A DNA stretch of 64,000 nt from an uncultured Bacteroidia bacterium (GCA_902768665.1 CACXMA010000006.1:110186-174185); one strand, 5' to 3'. Positions 50,912 through 60,523 are shown, counted from the first letter of the stretch. Numbers and translations: made by a program. The notes: generated by a model not told the origin, from the sequence alone.

Positions 50912-52018
50912 TTACTTGTCAGTAACGACCTCGAGGGTCATACCGAGACCGGCAGGATTCTCCTCGGACGGGGCTTCGTTCGGAAGGATACCGACGGAGT
51001 TCCAGCCCTGCTGGATATCGAAGCCGATGGAGAAGGTGTCAGCGATCGGGAAACCGGTCGCAGCAACGACGGAACGGTTGATGGCGATCTCATACTTGCC
51101 TTCGACACCGGCGCCTTCGCAGAAGCCTTCGCCGGCAAGTTCAGCCCATTTCCAGCCGCTGCCGTTTACCTCACCACTCCAAGAGCATGCACCCGGATCA
51201 TAGGAACCGATCTCTGCACCGTCAGGATAGATGAAACCTTCGAGGAGGAAATCGATGCAGGCATCGGCCCACTGATCGCCGAAGCCACCGGTGGTCGCGT
51301 CACCGTCGGTGTTGATGTAGATGTGGAAAGGAACGTGCTCTACATCGGGCTCATGCTCGATGGACTCGGCGTCATACTCGAAGTAGACATAGACATAGTT
51401 GGCGTCAGCATAGACGACGGCCATTTCGAGAACCGGGTGGGTAGCGTCCTCGTCGCCATAGGTCTCAGAGATCTTGGTCGGGTCGAGGGCAGCCCAGTCG
51501 GAGAAGTCACCGTCGATGGTGATGGCACCGCTCGGCTGAGGGCCGGCGGGCTTCCAGCTCGGAGCGGCACCGTCCTTGGCGACGATGGCGGCCTGTGCGG
51601 AGGCAACGTTCAGATAGAGGTCATAAATGCCATCCAGGCCGGGCTTGATGTTGTCACCACCGGGCTCGTTGTCCACATCGAATGCGGCACCGAGGGAGGC
51701 GAAGACACCCTTGTAGGCATTGTCCCAAGCCTTGTTCTGACGGAACTTGAATTCATCGGTAGCAACGAGCTTGACGTTCTTCAGGACGAAGACACCGTCG
51801 GATTCGGCGCAAACATAGTCGCCATGGGCGCCGCTACCCCAGTTGGATTCGAGGAGCGTACCGACGACGGACCACTCGGAAGTACCCTCCACGGGGCCGG
51901 TGTACTCGTCAACGGGCTTCGGATCCGGTTTCGGATCATCCTTCTTGTTGTCGTCATCCTTGGAGCAGGCAACGGCAAACATGGCTGCAATAGCCATCAA
52001 AGCAAAAACTTTTTTCAT
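50912..52018 (-). CDS. SusE-like / CBM9-like surface lipoprotein (copy A)
   Basis: The 368-residue lipoprotein (MKKVFALMAIAAMFAVACSK) has the same plan as copy B. The linker KKDDPKPDPKPVDEYTG leads to a SusE-like domain (FVLKNVKLVATDEFKFRQNK), then a CBM9-like domain (PSGAITIDGDFSDWAALDPT) ending IGFDIQQGWNSVGILP. It lies directly after susD, the usual place of SusE-type binding proteins. It should assist capture of the locus glycan at the surface. Confidence 0.87.
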   Translation of the reverse strand: MKKVFALMAIAAMFAVACSKDDDNKKDDPKPDPKPVDEYTGPVEGTSEWSVVGTLLESNWGSGAHGDYVCAESDGVFVLKNVKLVATDEFKFRQNKAWDNAYKGVFASLGAAFDVDNEPGGDNIKPGLDGIYDLYLNVASAQAAIVAKDGAAPSWKPAGPQPSGAITIDGDFSDWAALDPTKISETYGDEDATHPVLEMAVVYADANYVYVYFEYDAESIEHEPDVEHVPFHIYINTDGDATTGGFGDQWADACIDFLLEGFIYPDGAEIGSYDPGACSWSGEVNGSGWKWAELAGEGFCEGAGVEGKYEIAINRSVVAATGFPIADTFSIGFDIQQGWNSVGILPNEAPSEENPAGLGMTLEVVTDK

Positions 52019-52075
52019 TGTTTGTGTTGATTAAAGGGTTAATGGTTAATAATATGTTTGGTTTTAGTAGGCTGA

Positions 52076-54073
52076 TTAACGGGGATTCTGCGGAATGCCG
52101 CTGGAGTTGATCTCATCCTGGGAAATCAGGAGGGCGATACGCGGGTCATTCGGCTGGATAATCTCCCAGGGATGGTAACCGGTGTACTGACGGTCCATCG
52201 GAAGGTTGTTACGGAATACGTCGAAGAAGCGGTGGCCTTCGAAGCAGAGTTCCTTGCGGCGTTCGTCAAGGACAGCCTGGAGGGTCGGGTTGGCACCGTC
52301 ATAGCCGTTCGCGGCGAGGTCGCCGGAGGTCAGCGGAGCGATGCCGGCACGGGCGCGGATCGTGTTCACGTCGGCAAGGGCCTCTCCGCTGCGATTGAGC
52401 TTGGCAAGCGCTTCGGCGCGGTTCAGCACCACTTCACCCCAACGGAGCATGACCGGGGAGGTCAGCATCGGCAGACCGTCCTGGTAGCTGAACTTGGTGT
52501 TGTAGTAGCGGCGGTAGGCACCACCGTTGTCGTTACGGGAGATAAGGCTGTTGAAACGGGCGTCGGCGGCAGACTGGGACTGCTGGTACCACTCTCCCTT
52601 ATGCGCACCCTGCTTGACCTGAATCCATTTCCGGGTGGCGTGGCCGGGGCCGGGACGGACCCAGACGCGGTACAGACCGTCGGTCTGCGTGCCGAGGAAG
52701 TGGGAATCGTTCTCCACATAATAGATGGTGTCGCGGTTCTCGATTTTCCGCTTGGCGACGTGGTCGTACTGAATATACACAGGCTCCTTCTTGCCGTCCG
52801 GAAGCTCGATTTCAGCACCGGAAGGATCCTTCTCGAGGTGGTAGAAATTGATGGAGCCGTCCGCATTGCGGGTCGCGCCGATGCTGATGGCGCCCTGGGC
52901 GTAGGAGTAAGTCGGACCGTCGACCTTGACCGGGTAGCTGACTACGTAGGTGTCCGGGAAGAGCTGATACATCTCATCGATGGTCTTGATGGAGCCCTCG
53001 GAACTGACCTTGTCATATCCGGTCTTCGCGTCGGGCGTAATCACATCGTGGGCTTCGATTGCCCGGAAATAAGCCTTGAAGCGCTTGTCCTCCGGGTAAC
53101 GCATGAACAGGTCGATGAGCTGCTCTCTCCAGTAGTGCTCACCCCAGCCGATGCCGTCCTTGATGTACATGGAAGCGATGGACGCCTCGCCGTGATCGAT
53201 AGCCCATTCGTGCTCCGTATCGAGATGGACGCACCAGATGGTCTCGGGGTGATCGTAGGTGTGGGTCGGGTAATCGGCGAAGTCATAGCCTGCGGTAACC
53301 GCCGCGGGGGCGTGGGCCATCAGTTCGTCGCACTGCTCGAGGCACTTCTCGTTTTCGTCCATGTAGAGGTAGACACGGGCCAGGAGAGCCGTTGCGGCAT
53401 CCTTGGAGACATAACCCTTGTCGTTGCCCTTGATGCGCTCGGACTCGCCTCTGGAGAGGTACTCCTTGGCGGTCAGGAGGTCTTCGACGATGGCGTCATA
53501 GACCTCGCCGACGCTGGCGCGGGTGGTGGTGAAGGTATCCGTGCTGAGACGAAGCGGAACGCCCATGTTGTCACGGCCCTGTGCATACGGCATCGCGAAG
53601 AGCGTAACCATATGGAAGTGGCCGAGGGCGCGGAAGAAATAGTTCTCACCGATCAGGTGGTCCTGGAAGTCGGAGACGCCGGGCTTGATGAAATCAAGGT
53701 TGGCGTTGGCGGTGTAGATGATCTTGTACGCCATCCACCAGGTGTAGTAAATATTCTTTTCCGTGTTGATATCCGTGTAGCCGTACGGGAAGACGAACGG
53801 GTCCTCGGTAACGCCGGAGACCGTGACGTTGTCGCCGCGGAGTTCGGTGAGCTGGAAGTAGTGGCGGATATAGTAGTTGCCGCTCTCCCCGCCGTCCTGG
53901 CCCTTATAGGCGATACGGTTCTGGAAAAGCGTGTAGATACCGTCCGTGGAATAAATGGGCGCGTCGGGGTCCTTAGAGAGCTGCTCGGCACTCATCGAAT
54001 TGGACGGATAGAAGTCCATTTCGCAGGATGCCAGAACGAGGGCTGCCAAACCGATTGCAAATATCTTTTTCAT
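52076..54073 (-). CDS. SusD/RagB-family lipoprotein of the second locus
   Basis: The 665-residue lipoprotein (MKKIFAIGLAALVLASCEMD) has the SusD start FYPSNSMSAEQLSKDPDAPI. TPR-like helices follow (GENYFFRALGHFHMVTLFAM; DAATALLARVYLYMDENEKC), then the C-terminal LRWGEVVLNRAEALAKLNRS, DERRKELCFEGHRFFDVFRN and DRQYTGYHPWE. It starts 14 bases after susC. It partners the SusC at 54088-57078 for import of an unknown, perhaps amino-sugar-containing, glycan. Confidence 0.95.
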   Translation of the reverse strand: MKKIFAIGLAALVLASCEMDFYPSNSMSAEQLSKDPDAPIYSTDGIYTLFQNRIAYKGQDGGESGNYYIRHYFQLTELRGDNVTVSGVTEDPFVFPYGYTDINTEKNIYYTWWMAYKIIYTANANLDFIKPGVSDFQDHLIGENYFFRALGHFHMVTLFAMPYAQGRDNMGVPLRLSTDTFTTTRASVGEVYDAIVEDLLTAKEYLSRGESERIKGNDKGYVSKDAATALLARVYLYMDENEKCLEQCDELMAHAPAAVTAGYDFADYPTHTYDHPETIWCVHLDTEHEWAIDHGEASIASMYIKDGIGWGEHYWREQLIDLFMRYPEDKRFKAYFRAIEAHDVITPDAKTGYDKVSSEGSIKTIDEMYQLFPDTYVVSYPVKVDGPTYSYAQGAISIGATRNADGSINFYHLEKDPSGAEIELPDGKKEPVYIQYDHVAKRKIENRDTIYYVENDSHFLGTQTDGLYRVWVRPGPGHATRKWIQVKQGAHKGEWYQQSQSAADARFNSLISRNDNGGAYRRYYNTKFSYQDGLPMLTSPVMLRWGEVVLNRAEALAKLNRSGEALADVNTIRARAGIAPLTSGDLAANGYDGANPTLQAVLDERRKELCFEGHRFFDVFRNNLPMDRQYTGYHPWEIIQPNDPRIALLISQDEINSSGIPQNPR

Positions 54074-54087
54074 AATCGCGATATCTT

Positions 54088-57078
54088 TTAGAATTTGACG
54101 TCAACACCGAACACGACGGACATCGGGACCGGGTAGTTGTGGGAATACATACCGGCGTGGTGGTAGGTATCGGAATCCAGGCGGACTTCCGGGTCCATGC
54201 CGGAGAACTTGGTGAGAGTCAACAGGTTGTCGCCAGCGATGTAGACGCGGGCATCGCTCATCCGGACCTTCTTCAGGATCGACTGCGGAAGATTGTAGGA
54301 GAGGGTGACATTCCTGAGGCGGAAGAAGCTGCCGTCCTCGAGATAACGGGAGGACGTCTTCTGGGAACCGTCCAGACGACCGGACTGAGGGAGCGGGTGG
54401 GTGGCATTGTCGCCGGGCTCCTTCCAGCGGCTCCAGCCGAGACCGTTGTCGATGGACATCTGGTTGAGGCCGATGTAAGCACCGTCGGCATCCATCTGCT
54501 CGCGGGTCTGGTTGTAAATCTGGTTACCGACGACGAAGTTGCCGTTGGCGCTCAGAGTGAAGCCTTTCCAGCGGAAGGCCATGTTGAGACCGCCGCTGAA
54601 TTTCGGGGAAGCAACGCCCACCAGCTGCGGAGTCGCCTGCGTATAGTTGTTCACGATGGAGGTAGAGCCGTCCTCGGCAATGGCTTCCCACTGCGGGAGA
54701 CCGTTGTCGGGATCGACACCGACCCACTTGGGCATATACCAGGAATAGACATCTTCATTCTCGCGGAGGACCTGATCGACGCCGCCGCGGTTGAGGATCA
54801 TGTCGGCGTGCTCAGGGAGTTCCAGAACGCGGTTCTGGTTGAGGCCCATGTTGAAGCCGACGGTCCAGCCGAAGTCCTTCTTGTTGAGGATGGCGCCGTC
54901 GACGGCGATCTCAATACCTCTGTTGCGTACCTTGCCGACGTTGTCCATGACGGCGTAGAAACCGGAGGACGGGGCCATCGGGGACTGCAGGAGGATCCTG
55001 CTGTTGATGGTGTTGTAGAGGTCGAGGGTGATGTTCCAGTTGTTCTTGATGGTGGCGTCAATACCGACACTGGCCATGTAGGCCTCTTCCCAGCCGAGGT
55101 ACGGGTTTGCCATACGCTCGAGGGTGGCGGTCTTGGAGCCGTTGTACTGGCCGCTCATCGAGTAGGATTCCTGATACTGGAAGTTCGGGATGTTGTCGTT
55201 ACCCGTCTTACCGTAACCGGCGCGGAGTTTCAGGAAGGAAAGGGTTTTGTTGCCTTCGAGGAAAGGTTCGCGGGAGATGATCCAGGCAGCTGAAGCGCCG
55301 GGGAAGTAACCGCCGCGGTTCTTCGGGCCGAACTTGGAACTCTCGTCGTAGCGGACGGAAGCCGTGACGACGTACTTGCCGAGATAGGTGTACTGGGCCT
55401 GTGCGAGGAGTGCCCAGGAGCGGCTCTTGTAGTCATAGCCGCCGATGCTGGCCATCACGCTGTTGTCCAGCGAGCGCTGGCCGGGAGCGAAAGAGGAACC
55501 GGTAGCATCCATGCTGCGGGAGTAGCCCTCGCCGAATTCCCAGCCGACGGTGCCGTTGAGTTCGTGGTCGCCGAAGGTCTTGAACATTTTAGCGAGGTTG
55601 GTCGTGCCCCAGCCGTTCCATTCGCCGTCACTGTTCGTCAAGGTTCCGCCCGAGGAAGCACCGTCGTAGGTGCGGGGATCCTCATAGAACTCGTAGTAGG
55701 AGTTCGAGGTGTCGTAGCGGTTGATGGAGGTGAGGGTCAGCCAGGGGAGGACGTTCCAGACGAGCTGGAGGTCGCCGGTCAGGCTTTCGCCGTGGCTCTT
55801 GGAGTAGTTGTACTGCTCGGAGTGGAAGACGTTCGAAGGATTCTGGGTCCACCACTTCTCACCGTTGTCGGGACGGTTGCCGTCGCCCATGCGGAGGTAT
55901 TCGTCGGTGATGTTTCCTTCAGCGTCGATGACGAAGGGGATATCCCAGGGCATCGCATAGTAGGAATACTCCAGCAGACGCCAGGAAGAAGTGCCCTGGT
56001 CGTAGGACTTGGAGTAGTTGAGACGGAGGGAGAGGGTGAGTTTGTCCGTAATCGGAGCGGAAAGGTTCATTCGACCGGAGGTCCTGCGGTAATTGGTGTT
56101 GATCAGGGTACCGATTTCGTTGAAGTGGTCGGCGCTGACAAAGTAGCTCACCTTGCCGGACTTTCCGGAGACGGAAGCGTAGTAATTCTGGACGTTGCCC
56201 GTCTTGAAAGCGTGGTCCAGCCAGTTGAAATCCTTCTCGAGGAGATCCTCGGTATATGTCGTCGCGAATGTGGCCTCGGGAGTCATCAGTTTTGCAAAAT
56301 CATAGAGCTCGGCGGAGTTCATCGGACGGAAGGAGCCTTTCAGCGCCTTCTTGAAACCGGCGCTGGCCTTGAATTCGACGGTCGTTTTGTCGCCGCTGCC
56401 GCTCTTGGTGGTAACGACGATGACACCGCCGGAAGCGGCTGCACCGTAGAGGGCGGTTGCGGAAGCGTCCTTAAGGACGGTGATCGTCTCGATATCGTTC
56501 GGGTTGAAGGAACCGCCGGCGACACCGTCGACGACATAGAGCGGACCTGCGCCTGCGGAGATGGACCCGGTACCGCGGATGCGGATGTCGGCGGATTCGC
56601 CAGGCTGACCGGAACCGTTCATGACGACGACACCGGCGACTTTGCCCTGGAGCATGTTACCGACATCGCTGGTCGCTACGTCGCGGAGTTTTTCGCCGCT
56701 CATCGAAACAACGGAGCTGGAAAGCTCTGCCTTCTTCTGCGTCGTGTAACCGAGGACGACGACTTCTTCGAGGACGGTATTGTCCGCCGTCATCGTGACG
56801 TTGATCACGGAACGGCCGCCGACAGTCTCGTTGACCTCGAGATAGCCGATGGCGGAGAAGGTGATGACGTCGTTTTCGCCGGCCATGATGACATATTTGC
56901 CGTCATAGTCCGTGGAGACGCCACCGCCGGATGAAAGCATGACACCGGCGCCGATGACAGGCTCGCCGCTGTCAGCATCCAGCACCTGGCCGGAAACCTG
57001 ATGTTTCTGGCCGAACACCGGAATTGAAAGCGCCAGCGAAGCCAGCACGATCAAAATGCGGAGGGAGGTTGTTTTCAT
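54088..57078 (-). CDS. SusC/RagA-family TonB-dependent transporter of the second locus
   Basis: The 996-residue protein has a signal peptide (MKTTSLRILIVLASLALSIP), a carboxypeptidase-like domain (QVSGQVLDADSGEPVIGAGV), the TonB box LEEVVVLGYTTQKKAELSSS and a plug with GPLYVVDGVAGGSFNPNDIE. The barrel ends NYPVPMSVVFGVDVKF. It lies between the GatZ-like gene and susD in the reverse run. The sequence differs clearly from the pectin SusC at 1027, indicating a different ligand. Confidence 0.95.
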   Translation of the reverse strand: MKTTSLRILIVLASLALSIPVFGQKHQVSGQVLDADSGEPVIGAGVMLSSGGGVSTDYDGKYVIMAGENDVITFSAIGYLEVNETVGGRSVINVTMTADNTVLEEVVVLGYTTQKKAELSSSVVSMSGEKLRDVATSDVGNMLQGKVAGVVVMNGSGQPGESADIRIRGTGSISAGAGPLYVVDGVAGGSFNPNDIETITVLKDASATALYGAAASGGVIVVTTKSGSGDKTTVEFKASAGFKKALKGSFRPMNSAELYDFAKLMTPEATFATTYTEDLLEKDFNWLDHAFKTGNVQNYYASVSGKSGKVSYFVSADHFNEIGTLINTNYRRTSGRMNLSAPITDKLTLSLRLNYSKSYDQGTSSWRLLEYSYYAMPWDIPFVIDAEGNITDEYLRMGDGNRPDNGEKWWTQNPSNVFHSEQYNYSKSHGESLTGDLQLVWNVLPWLTLTSINRYDTSNSYYEFYEDPRTYDGASSGGTLTNSDGEWNGWGTTNLAKMFKTFGDHELNGTVGWEFGEGYSRSMDATGSSFAPGQRSLDNSVMASIGGYDYKSRSWALLAQAQYTYLGKYVVTASVRYDESSKFGPKNRGGYFPGASAAWIISREPFLEGNKTLSFLKLRAGYGKTGNDNIPNFQYQESYSMSGQYNGSKTATLERMANPYLGWEEAYMASVGIDATIKNNWNITLDLYNTINSRILLQSPMAPSSGFYAVMDNVGKVRNRGIEIAVDGAILNKKDFGWTVGFNMGLNQNRVLELPEHADMILNRGGVDQVLRENEDVYSWYMPKWVGVDPDNGLPQWEAIAEDGSTSIVNNYTQATPQLVGVASPKFSGGLNMAFRWKGFTLSANGNFVVGNQIYNQTREQMDADGAYIGLNQMSIDNGLGWSRWKEPGDNATHPLPQSGRLDGSQKTSSRYLEDGSFFRLRNVTLSYNLPQSILKKVRMSDARVYIAGDNLLTLTKFSGMDPEVRLDSDTYHHAGMYSHNYPVPMSVVFGVDVKF

Positions 57079-57108
57079 AAACTGTGTTGTTAATTATAAG
57101 GATTTTAT

Positions 57109-58335
57109 CTAGAGCAAATCATTGAGCCCGATCAGGTTGAAGGCCCGGAAGTACTTGTCCATGTCGCGCTCGATACGGCCGAGGACGATCTCTTCGGCGT
57201 CGATACCGAGACGGGTAAGGTTGGCGTAGAGGGTGCCGCGGGCGGAGAGCGGACGGGGCTGCTGCCAGATGTAGCGGCAGCAGGTCGCGACGATCCAGTC
57301 CTGGCGCTCCGGGGTCAGCTCGCAGAGGTCAAGGCCCTGCTCGTCGGCGTGGAGCCATTTCTCCCAGCGGTGACTTTCGTGGACTTCTTCCAGCAGGATT
57401 TCCTTCATGTGGGAGAGGACGGCGACGCGGCCTTCGGCGTGGTAGTCCTTCTCCATCTGTTCGAGCTCGCACAGGGCGCGGTACTCGCTGATGGTGAATT
57501 CGGGGCCTACGTTGGCGGCGCCCATGCCGCAGAGGGGGTAGTCCTGCGGGTTAGCTACATCATCGGTGTAGTGGCCTTTGATGTAGCTACCCAGAGGACG
57601 GACCTTGGACGTCAGTCGTTTGGCGACTTCGCCGTCGAAGAGGGTGGTGTCCAGGTCGGTTCCCACCTTTCCGACGATGAAGCAGGGCCAGATGTCCGGC
57701 AGTCCTGCATTTATTAACCCTTTTTTCAGTTCTGTAATGAACGTGTCGAAGGTAGTTTCGTCCGCCAGGCCGCCGTGGACCTCTTCCGTGCCGACCTCAT
57801 ACGAGATGGCGGGAAGGCCCTTGCTCTTGCGGAAGGCCTCGGTGTGGGCGATCAGCTCGACGGTGCGGGCCGCGACGACATGGATGTCGATGATTTCGCC
57901 CTTAGGGACGTTGATGTCGACGGTCGGGTCGACGTGGATGAGGTCGTATCCGGCGAGAACCGCGGCCTCAAAGGATTTCTTGACGCCGTTCATGGCGTCT
58001 TCGGTGGACCATTTCTCCGTGCGCTGACGGTCTTTGAGCCAGGGGCCGCCGTGGTCGATGGCGACAATGACGGGACCGGTGAAGTGCACCCGCTCGGTCT
58101 CGAAACGGACGAGGCGGGTGAAGTCCTCCTGCGTCATGCCCGTGTAACCGCCGTCGCAGTCGACCTGGTTGAGGGTCGCCGCGAAGTAGATGGGGGCGTT
58201 GTTGCGCTTGGCGGCGCGCAGGCTGGCGCGGATGACGGCAGGGGAGTTCGGGCAGGCCGCGAAAATGGTGCGCGGGATGCCGGTTTCCGCCTGGAGGGCG
58301 TCAATGCGGTGGAGGAGATTTTCGGTTTTTGCCAT
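57109..58335 (-). CDS. Class II tagatose-bisphosphate aldolase GatZ/KbaZ-like protein
   Basis: The 408-residue protein matches GatZ/KbaZ: GIPRTIFAACPNSPAVIRAS, NQVDCDGGYTGMTQEDFTRL, VIVAIDHGGPWLKDRQRTEK, YDLIHVDPTVDINVPKGEII and YEVGTEEVHGGLADETTFDT. In enterobacteria this subunit supports the catalytic GatY/KbaY subunit; no GatY-like gene is in the window. It lies 6 bases downstream of the agaS-like gene. The assignment is to the tagatose-6-phosphate branch; catalytic competence alone is uncertain. Confidence 0.85.
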   Translation of the reverse strand: MAKTENLLHRIDALQAETGIPRTIFAACPNSPAVIRASLRAAKRNNAPIYFAATLNQVDCDGGYTGMTQEDFTRLVRFETERVHFTGPVIVAIDHGGPWLKDRQRTEKWSTEDAMNGVKKSFEAAVLAGYDLIHVDPTVDINVPKGEIIDIHVVAARTVELIAHTEAFRKSKGLPAISYEVGTEEVHGGLADETTFDTFITELKKGLINAGLPDIWPCFIVGKVGTDLDTTLFDGEVAKRLTSKVRPLGSYIKGHYTDDVANPQDYPLCGMGAANVGPEFTISEYRALCELEQMEKDYHAEGRVAVLSHMKEILLEEVHESHRWEKWLHADEQGLDLCELTPERQDWIVATCCRYIWQQPRPLSARGTLYANLTRLGIDAEEIVLGRIERDMDKYFRAFNLIGLNDLL

Positions 58336-58341
58336 AATATA

Positions 58342-59463
58342 CTATATATATAAGGTAACGCCTTCCACGACGCGGGAAATGTTGCCGGAAATGGAAGGAG
58401 TGTCGGGGCAAAGCCCGCAATCAATCGATTTGAACAGGCCGAGGAGCTGGCCGACGATGACGTAGGCGACGCAGCCGAAGCTGGCGGGGGTGTCCTCCGG
58501 AAAACCGAACTCGATAAGCAGGTCGCAGTCCTTGGGGTCGAGGTCTTTCGGCTTTTCGAGACAGACGACGACGTTGGCCGTGACCTTGTTGTTCGCGGTG
58601 ACCTGGCGGAAGAGGTCGCGCTCATAGCGCTGGATATACTCCTTCGGGGAAACGAGATAGACCATCAGGGAGTCGCTCTTGACGACGGCCTTCGGTCCGT
58701 GACGGAAGCCGAGGAAGGAGTCGAAGGCGCACATGATGGCGCCGTCCGTCAGTTCCTGGAGCTTGAGGCGGCATTCTTCAGCAACGCCCTTGAGGGGACC
58801 GGAGCCGAGGAATACGGCGCGGGTAAATTTCCGGGAGGCGATTTCCTTGATGGCACCCTCATAGCGGTCCATGGCTTTGGCCACGGCGTCGGCGACGGCG
58901 TTGATGTGGACGCCCTGCGCCTCGATGGTGTCGATATGCGCGATCATTCCGCACACCAGCAGCATGGTCGAATAGCTGCTCGTCATGGCGAGCGAAACGT
59001 CATTGGTCTCGGGCGGGAGAAGGAGGGTGAGGATGTGGTCACCCTTGGTTTTCGCCAGCTGACCTTCCGAGTTGCAGGTGATGAAGATGTGGGCCACCTT
59101 TCCGGCTGTCCGCTCCACGGCCTTGACGGTACCGACGCTTTCGGGGCTGTTGCCGCTGCGGGCGAAGGAGATCAGCAGGACCTTGCTGTCTTTGTTGAAG
59201 TAGAACTCGGGGGCCGTCAGGATGTCGGTCGTCGCGAGGGCACGGGCACCACGCAGGGGCGTGTCGAAGAGAGCGGGCTCGAGGGCGTCTCCGATATAGG
59301 CGGAGGTGCCGGCGCCGGTCAGGATGATTTCATAACCGGCAGAAAGGAAACGGTCGAGGAAAGCGGAGATGTCATTTTTGCGTGCGCAAACCATGTCATA
59401 CGCTTCACGCCAGACGCGGGGTTGCTGTCTGATTTCGCGATAAGTATGGAACTCTTGTGTCAT
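58342..59463 (-). CDS. AgaS-like SIS-domain sugar-phosphate isomerase/deaminase
   Basis: The 373-residue protein has two SIS domains. The first shows EIILTGAGTSAYIGDALEPA and VLLISFARSGNSPESVGTVK; the second shows AVFLGSGPLKGVAEECRLKL, AMCAFDSFLGFRHGPKAVV-type sequence and the acidic EIASRK region. This is the AgaS layout. It would convert galactosamine-6-phosphate to tagatose-6-phosphate, or act as a ketose/aldose isomerase, in the cytoplasm. It is the first gene of the reverse run, with its own promoter and a TTTCGTTT motif upstream. Confidence 0.87.
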   Translation of the reverse strand: MTQEFHTYREIRQQPRVWREAYDMVCARKNDISAFLDRFLSAGYEIILTGAGTSAYIGDALEPALFDTPLRGARALATTDILTAPEFYFNKDSKVLLISFARSGNSPESVGTVKAVERTAGKVAHIFITCNSEGQLAKTKGDHILTLLLPPETNDVSLAMTSSYSTMLLVCGMIAHIDTIEAQGVHINAVADAVAKAMDRYEGAIKEIASRKFTRAVFLGSGPLKGVAEECRLKLQELTDGAIMCAFDSFLGFRHGPKAVVKSDSLMVYLVSPKEYIQRYERDLFRQVTANNKVTANVVVCLEKPKDLDPKDCDLLIEFGFPEDTPASFGCVAYVIVGQLLGLFKSIDCGLCPDTPSISGNISRVVEGVTLYI

Positions 59464-59488
59464 GAGGAGTTATGCGGTTTTAAACATG

Positions 59489-59523
59489 CAAATATAAATA
59501 AAATGATTCCGAAAGTTTCGTTT
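59489..59523 (-). promoter_or_regulatory. agaS-run promoter with DeoR-type motif
   Basis: On the reverse strand TATATTTG (59496-59489) is a perfect -7 box about 26 bases before the ATG. AAACGAAA (59523-59516) occupies the -33 position in place of TTTG. The same octamer occurs twice between deoR and pfkB, suggesting shared control by the adjacent DeoR regulator. Confidence 0.65.
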
Positions 59524-59633
59524 AAAGGCAATTAATTGCATTCGAAATCTCTACGCTTTCCGTTCTTTTACTTTATTTGCTTGAAAATGAGGCGTTTACT
59601 ATTTGGTTAAAAATCTTTCAGTCTGTTTCGATT

Positions 59634-60425
59634 CTATACGGGAACGGTCTCGACCTCTATGCCCATGCCTTTCAGTTGATTTCGGACCCCCGCGGGCAGG
59701 CGGCTGTCGGTGATGACGGTGCCGATCTTGTCCAGCGTGGTGATGAAAGCCAGGGAGCGTTTGTTGAGCTTGGAACTGTCGAAAACGGCGAATACTTCGC
59801 GGGCGCGGGAAATCATCACCTGGTTGGTGCTGGCTTCCTCGACGCTGGGTGTCGACAGGCCGGCCTCGACGGAGAAACTGTCCACGCCGAGGAAGAGTTT
59901 GTCGCAGTAGAAGAGGTTGAGGTTCGACTCGGCCAGCGGTCCCACGGTCGAATAGCTCGACTCGCGGACGCTGCCGCCGAGGAGGATAACCTTGAAGCGC
60001 TTGTATTTCAGCGCTTCCATCATGGCGTTTACGGAGTTCGTAATAATCGTCAGGTCATGGAATTTCTGGAGGTTCTTGACGACTTCGAGGGCCGTGGTCC
60101 CGGAGTCGACGAGAATCGTGTCGCCGTTCTTGATATGCGCGGCGGCGGCGCGGCCGATGGCTTCCTTCTCCCGGGCGTTGACCAGACGTTTGAAATTGAA
60201 GTTGCGGTCCTCTTCCTCGTCGGCGTTGGCGTTGGAACGGGTGATGGCTCCGCCGTGGACGCGGATGAGCAGCTTCCGCTCCCGGAGGATACGGAGATCC
60301 TTGCGAATCGTAACTTCCGAAACCCCGAACTCGCGGCTGAGTTCGGTCACATTTACCGAGGATTCCTCCCGCAAGCGCTGAAGAATAGCCGAGCGGCGGC
60401 CCTGGGCTGAATCGTAAACATCCAT
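59634..60425 (-). CDS. DeoR/GlpR-family transcriptional regulator
   Basis: ATG 60425 gives 263 residues; a longer frame starting at TTG 60461 overlaps the -7 box. The DeoR helix-turn-helix is ESSVNVTELSREFGVSEVTI, then RKDLRILRERKLLIRVHGGA. The sugar-phosphate sensor domain shows IVDSGTTALEV-type TILVDSGTTALEVVKNLQKF, TIITNSVNAMMEALK and LFLGVDSFSVEAGLSTPSVE. It probably responds to a phosphorylated sugar such as tagatose-6-phosphate and controls the divergent kinase gene, the agaS-led run and itself. Confidence 0.9.
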   Translation of the reverse strand: MDVYDSAQGRRSAILQRLREESSVNVTELSREFGVSEVTIRKDLRILRERKLLIRVHGGAITRSNANADEEEDRNFNFKRLVNAREKEAIGRAAAAHIKNGDTILVDSGTTALEVVKNLQKFHDLTIITNSVNAMMEALKYKRFKVILLGGSVRESSYSTVGPLAESNLNLFYCDKLFLGVDSFSVEAGLSTPSVEEASTNQVMISRAREVFAVFDSSKLNKRSLAFITTLDKIGTVITDSRLPAGVRNQLKGMGIEVETVPV

Positions 60426-60458
60426 TAGGTTATCAGTTAGGTTAACAGTTTTATTACA

Positions 60459-60523
60459 CAAATATAGGAATAAAAATTAAAAATGAAACAAAACGAAACG
60501 GATTATTATGTGCTAAAACGAAA
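60459..60523. promoter_or_regulatory. deoR/pfkB divergent control region
   Basis: The -7 box TATATTTG for deoR lies on the reverse strand (60466-60459). Two direct AAACGAAA octamers (60491-60498 and 60516-60523) start 25 bases apart. The first overlaps the deoR -33 area. Spaced direct repeats of this kind are usual DeoR-family operators. No clear promoter for pfkB is visible farther right. Confidence 0.6.
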
